A DNA stretch of 34,463 nucleotides from Altererythrobacter sp. (GCA_013002295.1 JABDKI010000021.1:1-34463), one strand, 5' to 3'. Positions 8,909 through 17,848 are shown, counted from the first letter of the stretch. A program made the numbers and translations. Notes: generated by a model from the letters alone, not told the origin.

Positions 8909-8954
8909 CTTGGCAGGCAGATAGAATCACATCAGACTGGAGAGAGGGCCCCAA

Positions 8955-10382
8955 ATGGCTACGCAATACAAAAACCTCATTAATGGCGAAATGATCGACA
9001 CCGGCGAATGGTGCGATGTCGTCAATCCCGCGACTGAAGAAGTGATCGGCCAGGTGCCATCTTGCGGTGCGGCTGAACTGGATCAAGCGGTCGCGGCGGC
9101 GCGCACAGCGTTCAAAACTTGGTCGAAGACACCGATTGAAGAGCGCCGTGCGACGATTCAGGCAGTGGCGAAAGTCATCCAGGACAATCATGAAGAGCTG
9201 TATCGTCTGCTGACCGCCGAGCAGGGCAAGCCGCATGAGCAAGCCAAGGGTGAGATCATGGGCGCGGCCTATATGGCTGGCAGTCAGGCAACGCTTGAGC
9301 TGGACGATGTGATCAATGAAGATAGCGATCAGCGCCTCTCGCGCACCCGCCGTGTACCGGTGGGCGTGGTTGGCGGCATTGTGCCTTGGAACTTCCCGGT
9401 CATGATGGCGATGCAAAAGATCGCGCCGGCAATGCTGTCTGGCTGCACCATCGTGCTGAAGCCTTCGCCGTTCACGCCGCTAACTACGCTGCGTCTGGCA
9501 GAGCTGATCGCGCCGGTTGTTCCGGCTGGCGTTGTGAACATCATCACAGGCGAAGACAGCCTCGGCCCCCTGATTACCGGGCATCCGGACATCGACAAGA
9601 TTACCTTCACCGGCTCGACCGCGACCGGCAAAAAGATCATGGAAGGCGCATCGAAAGATCTGAAGCGCATTACGCTCGAACTGGGCGGCAACGACGCCTC
9701 GATCGTTCTGCCTGATGCTGATCCGAAGAAAGTGGCCGAGCAATTGTTCTGGTCCAGCTTCTCCAACGCGGGCCAGATCTGCGTTGCGGCGAAACGTATC
9801 TATATCCACGAGGATATCTATGACGAGTTGAGCGCGGCTTTGGTCGAATACGCTAAAACTGTGAAGGTCGGCGACGGTTCGCAGCAAGGCACTGGCGTTG
9901 GTCCGATCCAGAACAAGAAGCAGTATGAGCGTGTGCTCGAGCTGATCGAAGACGCCAAGGACAATGGCTATAACTTCCTGGTTGGCGGCGATGCCGATCC
10001 GTCGGGTACGGGCTACTACGTGCCGATCACGATCATGGACAATCCGCCGGAAGATGCGCGGATCGTGGCGGAAGAACAGTTCGGCCCGGTTATGCCGCTG
10101 ATGAAATTCTCTTCCGAAGACGAAGTGATCGCGCGTGCCAACAATTCCGAATATGGTCTGGCTGGCGCTGTGTGGACCGGCAACCCCGAAAAGGGCGTCG
10201 AAATCGCCGAGCAGCTTGAGACCGGCACAGTGTGGATCAATGAATATCTGCACCTCTCGCCATTCGCGCCGTTCGGCGGGCACAAACAATCGGGCTTTGG
10301 CGCGGAATACGGGCAGGAAGGCTTGAAAGAGTTCACCTATCCGCAGGTGATTACGGTCAAGAAAGACGCCGTCGTCGCCTGA
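8955..10382 (+). CDS. NAD(P)-dependent aldehyde dehydrogenase
   Basis: This is a 475-residue soluble member of the ALDH superfamily. It has PWNFPVM at 144-150, LKPSPFTP at 168-175, the general base Glu242 in LELGGN, the catalytic Cys276 in NAGQIC, and a late EEQFGPVMP motif. All key residues are intact, so it should oxidise an aldehyde to the acid. It resembles lactaldehyde/succinate-semialdehyde-type enzymes in a general way, but the substrate cannot be read from sequence. A strong ribosome-binding site (GGAGAGAGGG) precedes the ATG. It is the first gene of a three-gene unit; the kinase gene begins three bases after its stop, implying co-transcription and a linked pathway. Confidence 0.93.
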   Translation: MATQYKNLINGEMIDTGEWCDVVNPATEEVIGQVPSCGAAELDQAVAAARTAFKTWSKTPIEERRATIQAVAKVIQDNHEELYRLLTAEQGKPHEQAKGEIMGAAYMAGSQATLELDDVINEDSDQRLSRTRRVPVGVVGGIVPWNFPVMMAMQKIAPAMLSGCTIVLKPSPFTPLTTLRLAELIAPVVPAGVVNIITGEDSLGPLITGHPDIDKITFTGSTATGKKIMEGASKDLKRITLELGGNDASIVLPDADPKKVAEQLFWSSFSNAGQICVAAKRIYIHEDIYDELSAALVEYAKTVKVGDGSQQGTGVGPIQNKKQYERVLELIEDAKDNGYNFLVGGDADPSGTGYYVPITIMDNPPEDARIVAEEQFGPVMPLMKFSSEDEVIARANNSEYGLAGAVWTGNPEKGVEIAEQLETGTVWINEYLHLSPFAPFGGHKQSGFGAEYGQEGLKEFTYPQVITVKKDAVVA

Positions 10383-10385
10383 TCT

Positions 10386-11732
10386 GTGGGCGACGCAACA
10401 CCTGATCAACTGATCGAAGGGATGGCCCGCGCGTGTTCGCGGGTCGGCCTTTCTTCGCCTGAAGGTTTGACGCGGCTGACCGGGGGCGCGACGATGGAAA
10501 GCTGGCGGTTTTCCTGTGACGGTGAGGACTATGTCCTGCGCCGCGCACCTAGCCTGGAATTCATGAAAGACCGGCCGTTTGGCCATGCGAGCGAAGCGGC
10601 GGTGATCGAAGCTGCACGCAAGGCGGGCGTAACCGCGCCCGAAGTGGTTGCGGTGCTGGAGCCGGATGACGGGATCGGCAGCGGCTTCATCATGCGCGCG
10701 TTGCCCGGCACGCCCAATCCCAAAGAGATACTGGCGATGGAGGGCGCGGACGCGATTCTGCGCGAAGCGGCGCGCGATCTCGCCCGGATCCACTCGCTTT
10801 CACTCGATGATGTGCCCAGCGATATTCCCGCCATGGATTACCGCGCGGCAATTGCCGATCTGCGCGCGCAGTTTGAGGAGGCCGGGGGCGACCGCCCGAT
10901 CATCGCGTTGGGCCTCAAATGGATGGAGGACAATTGCCCCGATCCGGTCGAACCTGTGCTGAACCATGGCGACTATCGCATGGGCAATATTCTCGCACAA
11001 GATGGCCATCTGACCGGCGTGCTCGATTGGGAGCTGGCGCATTTCGGTGACCCGCATGAGGATTTGGCATTCGGTTGCATGGCGGTGTGGCGCTTTGCCC
11101 GATATGACCGGCCCGCGCTGGGGCTAGGATCGCTGGTGGAATACTTTGCGGCCTACGAAGCGGAGTCAGGGCGTACAGTTGATCGCGAACGGTTCCGCTA
11201 CTGGCTGATCCACCGCACGGTGTGGTGGGCGCTGGGCTGCCTGCGCTGTGCGAAATTTTGGCGCGAAGGCTCTGACCGGATGCTCGAGCGCGTGGTCATT
11301 TCGCGCCGGACAAGCGAGCAGGAGCTCGACCTGCTGATGCTGCTCGAAGAAGATGCGCCCGACGAAGAGCGCGCATTGCCAGCGGAACCAATGGTCGAGC
11401 CCGACGAAAACCAAGGTGAAGCTACTAGAGGGGAGATTGCGGTCGCGATCTCCGACTGGCTCGAGACGCTCAAGCCGCTCGTTCAAGGTCATGATCGGTT
11501 TCAACTCGCAGTGGCGCGGAATGCATTAGGCATGATTGCACGCGATGACGACATTGTTCCGCGCATAACTAAGCCTGACCTTGCACATGCCATTCTTGAA
11601 GGTGAGGAATCTCTCGCTAGCCCCGGCCTGCTGCGCGAACTAAAAGAGGCGGTGCTGGAAAAGGTGGCTGCAGATGTACCGAAGTATCCGGCGCTTGCAG
11701 TCGCCATGAAGAAATGGACTGGAAAGGAATAA
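10386..11732 (+). CDS. APH-type phosphotransferase (LvaA/ACAD10-like kinase) with C-terminal DUF6285-like domain
   Basis: Residues about 25-300 are an aminoglycoside-phosphotransferase-like kinase fold: LTGGATMESWRF near the nucleotide loop, the catalytic VLNHGDYRMGNIL at 191-203, and the metal-binding Asp214 in GVLDWELAHFGDP. This branch accompanies acyl-CoA dehydrogenases and in known cases (Pseudomonas LvaA, mammalian ACAD10/11 N-domain) phosphorylates the hydroxyl of 4-hydroxyacyl-CoA; a drug-resistance role is unlikely. After an acidic linker at about 320-345, residues 346-446 resemble DUF6285, usually a separate small protein, to my recollection LvaB-like. The GTG at 10386 lies three bases after the aldehyde dehydrogenase stop. 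The in-frame ATG at residue 13 follows GAAGGG and is an alternative start. The acyl-CoA dehydrogenase gene follows after three bases. Confidence 0.85.
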   Translation: MGDATPDQLIEGMARACSRVGLSSPEGLTRLTGGATMESWRFSCDGEDYVLRRAPSLEFMKDRPFGHASEAAVIEAARKAGVTAPEVVAVLEPDDGIGSGFIMRALPGTPNPKEILAMEGADAILREAARDLARIHSLSLDDVPSDIPAMDYRAAIADLRAQFEEAGGDRPIIALGLKWMEDNCPDPVEPVLNHGDYRMGNILAQDGHLTGVLDWELAHFGDPHEDLAFGCMAVWRFARYDRPALGLGSLVEYFAAYEAESGRTVDRERFRYWLIHRTVWWALGCLRCAKFWREGSDRMLERVVISRRTSEQELDLLMLLEEDAPDEERALPAEPMVEPDENQGEATRGEIAVAISDWLETLKPLVQGHDRFQLAVARNALGMIARDDDIVPRITKPDLAHAILEGEESLASPGLLRELKEAVLEKVAADVPKYPALAVAMKKWTGKE

Positions 11733-11735
11733 CCC

Positions 11736-13022
11736 ATGGATTTCACCATCCCGCCAGCGCTCGAAGACTATTACGCCGAGCTTGAGAAATTCATCGCGGA
11801 CGAGATCATTCCGCTTGAGCAGCAGGACGACAATATCCGCTTCTTCGATCATCGCCGCGAATATGCGCGCACCAACTTCGAAGCGGGCGGATTGCCGCGT
11901 GAGGAATGGGAAGAGCTGCTGTGGGAGGCCAAGAAGCGCGCGGACAAAGCCGGGCATTGGCGCTTGACTGCACCCACAAAATACGGCGGCAAGGATGGCT
12001 CCAACCTCTGGATGGCGGTGATCCGCGACCGGTTTGCGCAGCGCGGGCTAGGTTTGCACAATGATCTGCAGAACGAGCACAGCATTGTCGGCAATTTCCC
12101 CTTTGTCGAAATGTTCGAACAATGGGGCACAGAGGAACAGAAACAGGAGTTTATCCTTGGCGGGTTTGAAGGCACCCGCCGTGTCGCCTTTGGCCTCACC
12201 GAACCGCATCACGGCTCAGACGCGACACATATGGAAACCACCGCCGTGCGCGAGGAGCGCGATGGCGTGGACGGCTGGCTGATCAATGGCGAGAAGATGT
12301 GGATCACCGGCATGCATGTCGCGACGCATTGTGCTATGTTCTGCCGCACATCTGGCAATGATGGCGATGCCAGCGGGATCACCTGCCTGCTCGTGCCCAA
12401 CCCGACAGAGGGTCTGGAGATCGAGGAGTGGATGTGGACTTTCAACATGCCGACGGACCATCCGCGCCTCAGCGTCAACAACGTTTGGGTGCCTGAAAGC
12501 GCGATGCTGGGCATCGAGGGGCGCGGGCTAGCGCTGGCGCAAAGCTTCGTCCATCAGAACCGCATCCGCCAAGCCGCCTCCTCGCTCGGCGCGGCGCAAT
12601 TCTGCGTCAATGATAGCGTTAAATACGCGCGTGAACGCAAGCCGTTTGGCGAAGAGCTGGCGAAGAACCAGGCGATCCAGTTCCCGCTGGTAGAGCTGGC
12701 GACGCAATGCGAAATGCTGCGCCTGCTGATCTACAAAACCGCGTGGGAGATGGACAATATGCCGCATGAGGAGATCGAGAAGACGATCTCCGACAAGGTC
12801 AGCATGTGCAATTACTGGGCGAACCGGCTGGTGTGCCAGGCGGCGGATCGCGCGATGCAGGTGCATGGCGGAATCGGTTATTCACGGCATAAGCCGTTCG
12901 AACACATCTATCGCCACCACCGGCGTTATCGCATTACCGAAGGCGCGGAGGAAATCCAGATGCGCAAGGTCGCGGCGTATCTGTTCGGGTACCTAGGGCC
13001 GAAACGGGGGACGATTGTATAA
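11736..13022 (+). CDS. Acyl-CoA dehydrogenase (ACAD10/11-associated type)
   Basis: The 428-residue flavoprotein has the usual order: an N-terminal helical domain (about 1-145), a middle beta domain with the FAD/substrate motif FGLTEPHHGSDATH at 152-165, and a C-terminal helical domain with VKYARERKPFGEEL and QVHGGIGYSRHKPFEHIYR. The TEGAEEIQ motif retains Glu402 at the position of the catalytic base of classical acyl-CoA dehydrogenases, so simple alpha,beta-dehydrogenation remains possible. Immediate coupling to an APH-type kinase suggests the alternative reaction in which a phosphorylated 4-hydroxyacyl-CoA loses phosphate. The ribosome-binding site GGAAAGGA overlaps the end of the kinase gene. 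It ends tail-to-tail with the permease gene after three bases, with no terminator visible. Confidence 0.92.
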   Translation: MDFTIPPALEDYYAELEKFIADEIIPLEQQDDNIRFFDHRREYARTNFEAGGLPREEWEELLWEAKKRADKAGHWRLTAPTKYGGKDGSNLWMAVIRDRFAQRGLGLHNDLQNEHSIVGNFPFVEMFEQWGTEEQKQEFILGGFEGTRRVAFGLTEPHHGSDATHMETTAVREERDGVDGWLINGEKMWITGMHVATHCAMFCRTSGNDGDASGITCLLVPNPTEGLEIEEWMWTFNMPTDHPRLSVNNVWVPESAMLGIEGRGLALAQSFVHQNRIRQAASSLGAAQFCVNDSVKYARERKPFGEELAKNQAIQFPLVELATQCEMLRLLIYKTAWEMDNMPHEEIEKTISDKVSMCNYWANRLVCQAADRAMQVHGGIGYSRHKPFEHIYRHHRRYRITEGAEEIQMRKVAAYLFGYLGPKRGTIV

Positions 13023-13025
13023 AAC

Positions 13026-14333
13026 CTACCCCACAAATCGCGTGACTTCGCCTTCGCGTGAATTGGCCCGCGCGAGGAAATAGAGCAGCGTTCCCACCCC
13101 TGCCAGCAGCCCGGTCGACAGCGCGGCGTCGAGCGGTACCTGCGCGGTCAGCCAGATCGTCAGCACAATGGCCACGGCAATGATTGCGATCCATCGCGGT
13201 CCCATGGCTTGAGCAATGTTGCCTTCGCCGCGCCGCCACAGGATGATCAGCGCGAGAATACAGGCACCGATAAAGATTTGCTCTGCCGCCACCAGCATCG
13301 TCGCAAGTTCAGCAAACGTGCCGGAAGCTGCGAGCACTGCCACCACTGCACCGAAAAAGGTGATCGCCACCGACGGCGTTTCGAACCGCTGCGATACATG
13401 AGCGAAGACAGGCGGCAAGAGCCCGCGCCGCCCCATGCCGAACAAGATGCGGGGTATCACCACGAAGCCCGCCAATTGATTGGTCGCGATGGAAAAGATC
13501 GCGGCGAAACTGATCATGGTTACGCCTGTTTGCCCAAACAGTGCTTCGCCCATTGCTGCCAAGGGCACGTCAGGATCGGCCTGCTCGATCACGGTCGCGC
13601 TGTAGGCCAGCTGAATCAGCACATAGAGCAGCGTCACGAAGCCCAAGCTCAAGAAGATCGAGTGGTAGATCGTTGTAGTAGGCGCTTTGGTCTCGCCCGC
13701 AGAAATCATCGCTACGCCCACACCCGAGAATGCATATGCGATCAGCAGTATGACCGATTCCACCTCGCCGAAGTCAGGCAGGCTGACCGTGGCGGGCAAG
13801 CCGTTGGCAATGAGGCCATAACCCGCCAGTAGCAGGATTGGCACGAGCTTGAGTGCTGTTCCCACCCACATCGCGCCAATCGCACGGCGCGTTCCGATGA
13901 CTGAGGCAAGCGTCGTCAGCGCGATCAGGCCGACGACGGTAAGCGGCCGCGCAATCTCTCCGCCAAATACCGGGAACAGCGCAGCGAGATAGGACACCAG
14001 AACGTGGAAATTGGCCGCGCGGCCAGCGAAGTTGGCGCAAACGACGAACCATCCCACCTGAAAGCCGACAAAGCGCCCGAAGACATGCTCTGCATAAAGC
14101 TGCGGCCCGCCAGACTGTTCGAACATGGTCGAAAGCTTGGCAAAAACGCCGGCGAGACACGCGTAAGCGAATGCAAAGCCGATGATAGCTAGGGGCGCAA
14201 AATTGCCCGCGCCAGCATATAGCAATGCCGGTAGCGCGAAGATCCCCGCACCGATCGCAGCGTTGATATTGATCAGCACTGCTCCACCAAGGCCGATGGC
14301 GCGCGGCGGTGTGGCCCCCAGTGTCTTTGTCAT
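13026..14333 (-). CDS. APC-family amino acid/polyamine permease
   Basis: The 435-residue protein has about 12 membrane segments and the APC-superfamily unwound helix 1 signature (NAAIGAGIFALPAL, residues about 24-37). A conserved segment near helix 6 (AYAFSGVGVAMISAGETKAP) contains the expected Gly-rich and acidic pattern. Such proteins import amino acids or amines by proton or sodium coupling, or exchange them. The substrate cannot be assigned; the short length and lack of an extended C-terminus fit the general amino acid permease group. A TGAGGG ribosome-binding site lies just upstream of the ATG at 14331-14333. It is divergent from the amidohydrolase gene across 131 nt, which may mean uptake of products that enzyme releases outside the cytoplasm; this is inference from position only. 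Confidence 0.9.
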   Translation of the reverse strand: MTKTLGATPPRAIGLGGAVLININAAIGAGIFALPALLYAGAGNFAPLAIIGFAFAYACLAGVFAKLSTMFEQSGGPQLYAEHVFGRFVGFQVGWFVVCANFAGRAANFHVLVSYLAALFPVFGGEIARPLTVVGLIALTTLASVIGTRRAIGAMWVGTALKLVPILLLAGYGLIANGLPATVSLPDFGEVESVILLIAYAFSGVGVAMISAGETKAPTTTIYHSIFLSLGFVTLLYVLIQLAYSATVIEQADPDVPLAAMGEALFGQTGVTMISFAAIFSIATNQLAGFVVIPRILFGMGRRGLLPPVFAHVSQRFETPSVAITFFGAVVAVLAASGTFAELATMLVAAEQIFIGACILALIILWRRGEGNIAQAMGPRWIAIIAVAIVLTIWLTAQVPLDAALSTGLLAGVGTLLYFLARANSREGEVTRFVG

Positions 14334-14451
14334 GCCCTCAGCTTCCCCTTGCCGCGCAAAGTGACAGGAACATTTGCCGAGTCAATCAAGTGCTTGGTGG
14401 ACCAGCGCTAGCATAATTGACGCGCCTTGCTAATGTCGCGCGCAATTCAAT

Positions 14452-14457
14452 AGGGGA
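14452..14457 (+). promoter_or_regulatory. Ribosome-binding site fixing the amidohydrolase start
   Basis: AGGGGA lies 7 nt before the ATG at 14465. It supports that start over the in-frame TTG at 14417, which would put 16 extra residues before the signal peptide. Confidence 0.7.
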
Positions 14458-14464
14458 CCTTCAA

Positions 14465-17400
14465 ATGCGCCGTTACACGACCACTACCCGCAACTTTACA
14501 GCTGCACTGCTAGCCGGGGCCGCGATGATCGCTAGCCCGCTATCCGCGCAGGACGATAGCGAAGCCGGTGGTGAGGACAGCAAGTGGGATATCGAGGCGC
14601 CCAAGGGTGCAACGATCAAGCAGGTCCCGATCAGAACCGACGAAGGTACTTGGATGGATGTCGATGTCTCACCCGACGGGCGGACGATCGCGTTCACCAT
14701 GCTGGGCGATATCTACACGATGCCGATTTCAGGCGGTACGCCCACGCGCATTGCCGAGGGCATGGCGTGGGAAGTGCACCCGCGCTTCTCCCCCGATGGC
14801 AGCCGTATCGCGTTCACGTCTGACCGTGGCGGTGCTGACAATATCTGGCTGATGAATGCAGACGGTTCGGACAAGCGCCAGCTGACCAAGGAAGACTTCC
14901 GCCTGCTCAATCAACCTACCTGGTCTCCCGACGGGCGCTTTATTGTCGCGAAAAAGCATTTCACCACCGGGCGTTCACTCGGCACGGGCGAATTGTGGAT
15001 GTACCACGTATCCGGCGGCGGCGGTGTGCAGCTGGTGAAGCGCGCCAGCGAGGCTCTGCAGAAAGAGCTGGGTGAGCCGATCTACTCTCCCGATGGCGAA
15101 GCGATTTATTACACCCGCAATACAACCGGCGGGAACACCTTCATCTACGCGCAGGATTCGAACAACGGAATCTTCGCGGTCGAACGCTATGACATCGAAA
15201 CCGGCGAAGTGACGACGGCGATTGATGGCTTTGGCGGTGCAGTTCGCACGGCCCCTTCGCCCGATGGAAAAGAAATCGCATTCGTCCGGCGGGACAAGGA
15301 TCAGAGCCAGCTGTGGGTCAAGACCATCGCCAGCGGCGCGGAGCGAATGATCTATGGCGAGCTTGACCAGGATATGCAGGAAACCTGGGCGGTTTACGGC
15401 ACCTATCCGAATATGGACTGGACGCCCGATGGCAGATCGATTGTGTTCTGGGCAGGCGGCAAAATCCGGCGCGTGAACACCGATGGATCGGGAGCGGCGG
15501 AGATCCCGTTCAGCATCAGCGACACCCGCGGGATTGCCGATGCACCGCATCCGGCGGTCGAAGTTTCGCCTGACCGCTTCACCACCACCATGCCGCGCTT
15601 TGCTACGCTCAGCCCCGATGGCAGCCGCGTCGTGTTTGAAACGCTGGGTAAGCTGCACACCAAGTCTGCGCGCGGCCGCGATTTGCCGCGCCGCCTGACC
15701 AATGACAGCTCGGACACGCTCGAGCTGTGGCCAGCGTTCAGCCGCGACGGGCGCAAGCTTGCCTATGTGCGCTGGACCGATGAAGGCTTGGGCGAGGTCG
15801 TGGTGGCAGATACCAACGGTCGCAATCCGCGCGTCGTCACTGATCAGCCGGGGCATTATGCCTCCCCGCAATTCAGCCCCGATGGCCGAACGATTGCTTT
15901 TGAAAAGCGCAGCGGCGGCTATCTGACCGCGCCGGAATATTCAGAAAACACAGGTATCTACACCGTCAGCGCTAGCGGCGGCACACCTGAACTGGTCAGC
16001 CGCAGCGGCGCGACCCCGCAATTCGGCGCATCGAATGACCGTATTTTCATGACCAGCTTTGGTGATGGCAAATTGTCGCTTGTCTCGGCCGAATTGGACG
16101 GCGAAGACCAGCGCACCCACGCGAGCGGCGATCTGGCCAGCGAATTTCGCGTTGCGCCGGATGGGCAAACCGTGGCCTTCCGCCAGAATTACGAAGTGTT
16201 TGCCATGCCGCTGATGCCGGGCGGCAAGCCGGTTAGCGTAAACGAGAAAGGCGGCGCGGTTCCGATCACCAAGGTCAGCAGCGGCGGCGCGGACTACATC
16301 GGCTTCACGCGCGGCGGCGAGACAATCAACTGGTCAATCGGCCCGATGGTCAAGACAGCCAATGTCGCGGAACTGTTCCGCAATGCGCCCAAGGGTGAAG
16401 ATGACGGGGGCGAGGGCTTCTCCCCGCCCGAAACCGGCATTTCTATCGCGATGACCATTCAAGCGGCGAAGCCGAGCGGCACCGTTGCCTTTACCGGCGC
16501 GCGCGTGCTCACCATGGCCGGAGACGGCGCGGGTGCGATTGACAATGCAACCGTCGTTGTCACTGGCGAGCGTATCTCTGCGGTTGGCCCGGCTGGCGAG
16601 GTCGCGATCCCTGGTGGTGCGATAATTGTCGACGTGACTGGCAAGGTCATCATGCCCGGCCTCGTCGATGCACACGCGCACGGCCCCTATGGCACCGGCG
16701 ATCTCATTCCGCAGCAGAACTGGACCCTGCTGCAAGACCTCGCCATGGGCGTCACCACGATCCACAATCCGTCGAGCGCTGCGAGCATGGTCTTCGCTGC
16801 GGCCGAGCGCCAACGCGCAGGGCTAATCACCGGCCCACGGATCTACTCCACCGGCGAGATTATCTACGGGGCGAAGGCTCCGGGCTTCTTCGCCCGGATT
16901 GACAGCTATGAGGATGCGCTCGCGCATGTCCGCCGGATCAAGGCGCAAGGCGGTATCTCGGTAAAGAACTACAATCAGCCTCGCCGAGAACAGCGCCAGA
17001 TGGTGGCGCGTGCCGCGGCAGAGGAAAACATGCTGGTGGTGGCTGAAGGCGGCTCTCTGTTCGGCATGGATATGAACCTGATTGCAGACGGCAACTCGAC
17101 GCTCGAACACAATGTGCCGGGCGAGTATTTTTACGAGGATGTGCTGCAGTTCTTCGGCCAGTCGAACACCAATTACACGCCGACTTTGGGCGTGACCTAT
17201 GGCGGACTGGCAGGCGATCCGTATTGGCGTCAGGCCACCGATGTGTTCGACAACCCGCTGCTGGTGCACACTTCGCCCAAGCATCTTCTCGCGGCGACTG
17301 CGCGGCGCACCAAGGCGCCCGACTGGGCTTTCGTGGATGATGATGCCGCGCGCGAAGCGAAAAAATTCGCCGATCGCGGTGTGAAGGTCAGCATCGGGGC

Positions 17401-17713
17401 TCATGGCCAGCAAGCTGGCATCGCCGCGCATTGGGAATTGTGGAGCTTTGCCCGCGGCGGGATGAGCGCGGTGGAGGCCTTGCGCGCTGGCACGATTGAG
17501 CCTGCGCATTCGCTCGGCATGGCGGACGACATCGGCAGCATCGAAGTTGGCAAGCTGGCCGATCTGGTGGTGCTTAACGCTGACCCGAGCGAGGACATCC
17601 GCAATTCTGACAAGATTGACCAGGTGATGCTCGGCGGGCGGCTCTATGACGCGGCGACAATGAACGAGGTCGCGACAGGGACTTTGCAGCGCCGCAAGTA
17701 TTGGTGGGAGTGA
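14465..17713 (+). CDS. Secreted PD40 beta-propeller - amidohydrolase fusion protein
   Basis: The 1082-residue protein starts with a signal peptide (MRRYTTTTRN, hydrophobic core, cleavage after PLSA near residue 28). Residues about 50-620 contain at least eight TolB/PD40-type propeller repeats with SPDG-x-x-I-A-F cores, such as SPDGSRIAFTSDRGG and SPDGRTIAFEKRS. Residues about 670-1080 are a metal-dependent amidohydrolase of the imidazolonepropionase/prolidase-like group: metal ligands His737 and His739 in VDAHAHGPYG, a later SIGAHGQQAG with a further His, and the C-terminal IEVGKLADLVVLNADP. Known relatives include dipeptidases acting on proline- or arginine-type dipeptides, so peptide hydrolysis in the periplasm is plausible, but the substrate is unproven. 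It stands alone, divergent from an APC permease. No frameshift or missing motif was noticed. Confidence 0.92.
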   Translation: MRRYTTTTRNFTAALLAGAAMIASPLSAQDDSEAGGEDSKWDIEAPKGATIKQVPIRTDEGTWMDVDVSPDGRTIAFTMLGDIYTMPISGGTPTRIAEGMAWEVHPRFSPDGSRIAFTSDRGGADNIWLMNADGSDKRQLTKEDFRLLNQPTWSPDGRFIVAKKHFTTGRSLGTGELWMYHVSGGGGVQLVKRASEALQKELGEPIYSPDGEAIYYTRNTTGGNTFIYAQDSNNGIFAVERYDIETGEVTTAIDGFGGAVRTAPSPDGKEIAFVRRDKDQSQLWVKTIASGAERMIYGELDQDMQETWAVYGTYPNMDWTPDGRSIVFWAGGKIRRVNTDGSGAAEIPFSISDTRGIADAPHPAVEVSPDRFTTTMPRFATLSPDGSRVVFETLGKLHTKSARGRDLPRRLTNDSSDTLELWPAFSRDGRKLAYVRWTDEGLGEVVVADTNGRNPRVVTDQPGHYASPQFSPDGRTIAFEKRSGGYLTAPEYSENTGIYTVSASGGTPELVSRSGATPQFGASNDRIFMTSFGDGKLSLVSAELDGEDQRTHASGDLASEFRVAPDGQTVAFRQNYEVFAMPLMPGGKPVSVNEKGGAVPITKVSSGGADYIGFTRGGETINWSIGPMVKTANVAELFRNAPKGEDDGGEGFSPPETGISIAMTIQAAKPSGTVAFTGARVLTMAGDGAGAIDNATVVVTGERISAVGPAGEVAIPGGAIIVDVTGKVIMPGLVDAHAHGPYGTGDLIPQQNWTLLQDLAMGVTTIHNPSSAASMVFAAAERQRAGLITGPRIYSTGEIIYGAKAPGFFARIDSYEDALAHVRRIKAQGGISVKNYNQPRREQRQMVARAAAEENMLVVAEGGSLFGMDMNLIADGNSTLEHNVPGEYFYEDVLQFFGQSNTNYTPTLGVTYGGLAGDPYWRQATDVFDNPLLVHTSPKHLLAATARRTKAPDWAFVDDDAAREAKKFADRGVKVSIGAHGQQAGIAAHWELWSFARGGMSAVEALRAGTIEPAHSLGMADDIGSIEVGKLADLVVLNADPSEDIRNSDKIDQVMLGGRLYDAATMNEVATGTLQRRKYWWE

Positions 17714-17755
17714 GGGGCGGGGCGCCGCGCGTTTCCTTACTCTACCCGGCACTGG

Positions 17756-17793
17756 ATTGGCTCATGGCCAATTGCATTACCCGCCTGGGCGGG
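17756..17793 (+). terminator. Two consecutive hairpins downstream of the amidohydrolase gene
   Basis: ATTGGC/GCCAAT (17756-17772, loop TCATG) and CCCGCC/GGCGGG (17780-17793, 2-nt centre or 4-nt loop with a 5-bp stem) lie in the 135-nt gap between the convergent amidohydrolase and Lrp genes. Neither is followed by a U-tract, so classic intrinsic termination is doubtful; they may protect the transcript end. The rest of the gap shows nothing recognisable. Confidence 0.35.
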
Positions 17794-17848
17794 AATTGAT
17801 GAAACTCGATTGGAAAGTCACACTATCTCAAGACCGTGACTGTGATCC

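Noticed and set aside
8793-9416. A minus-strand frame covering the GST/ALDH divergent region
   Set aside because: It overlaps the aldehyde dehydrogenase start and its ribosome-binding site, and shows no recognisable domain or start signal.
9480-10793. A 437-codon minus-strand frame opposite the aldehyde dehydrogenase and kinase genes
   Set aside because: It spans two genes whose catalytic motifs are intact on the plus strand, and its translation resembles no family.
10386-11732. An aminoglycoside-resistance phosphotransferase
   Set aside because: The kinase fold is shared, but the gene sits in an operon with acyl-CoA and aldehyde dehydrogenases and has a different C-terminal domain.
14975-17752. 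Several long minus-strand frames opposite the amidohydrolase gene
   Set aside because: The plus-strand propeller and metal-site motifs are continuous across the region, so these are shadows.
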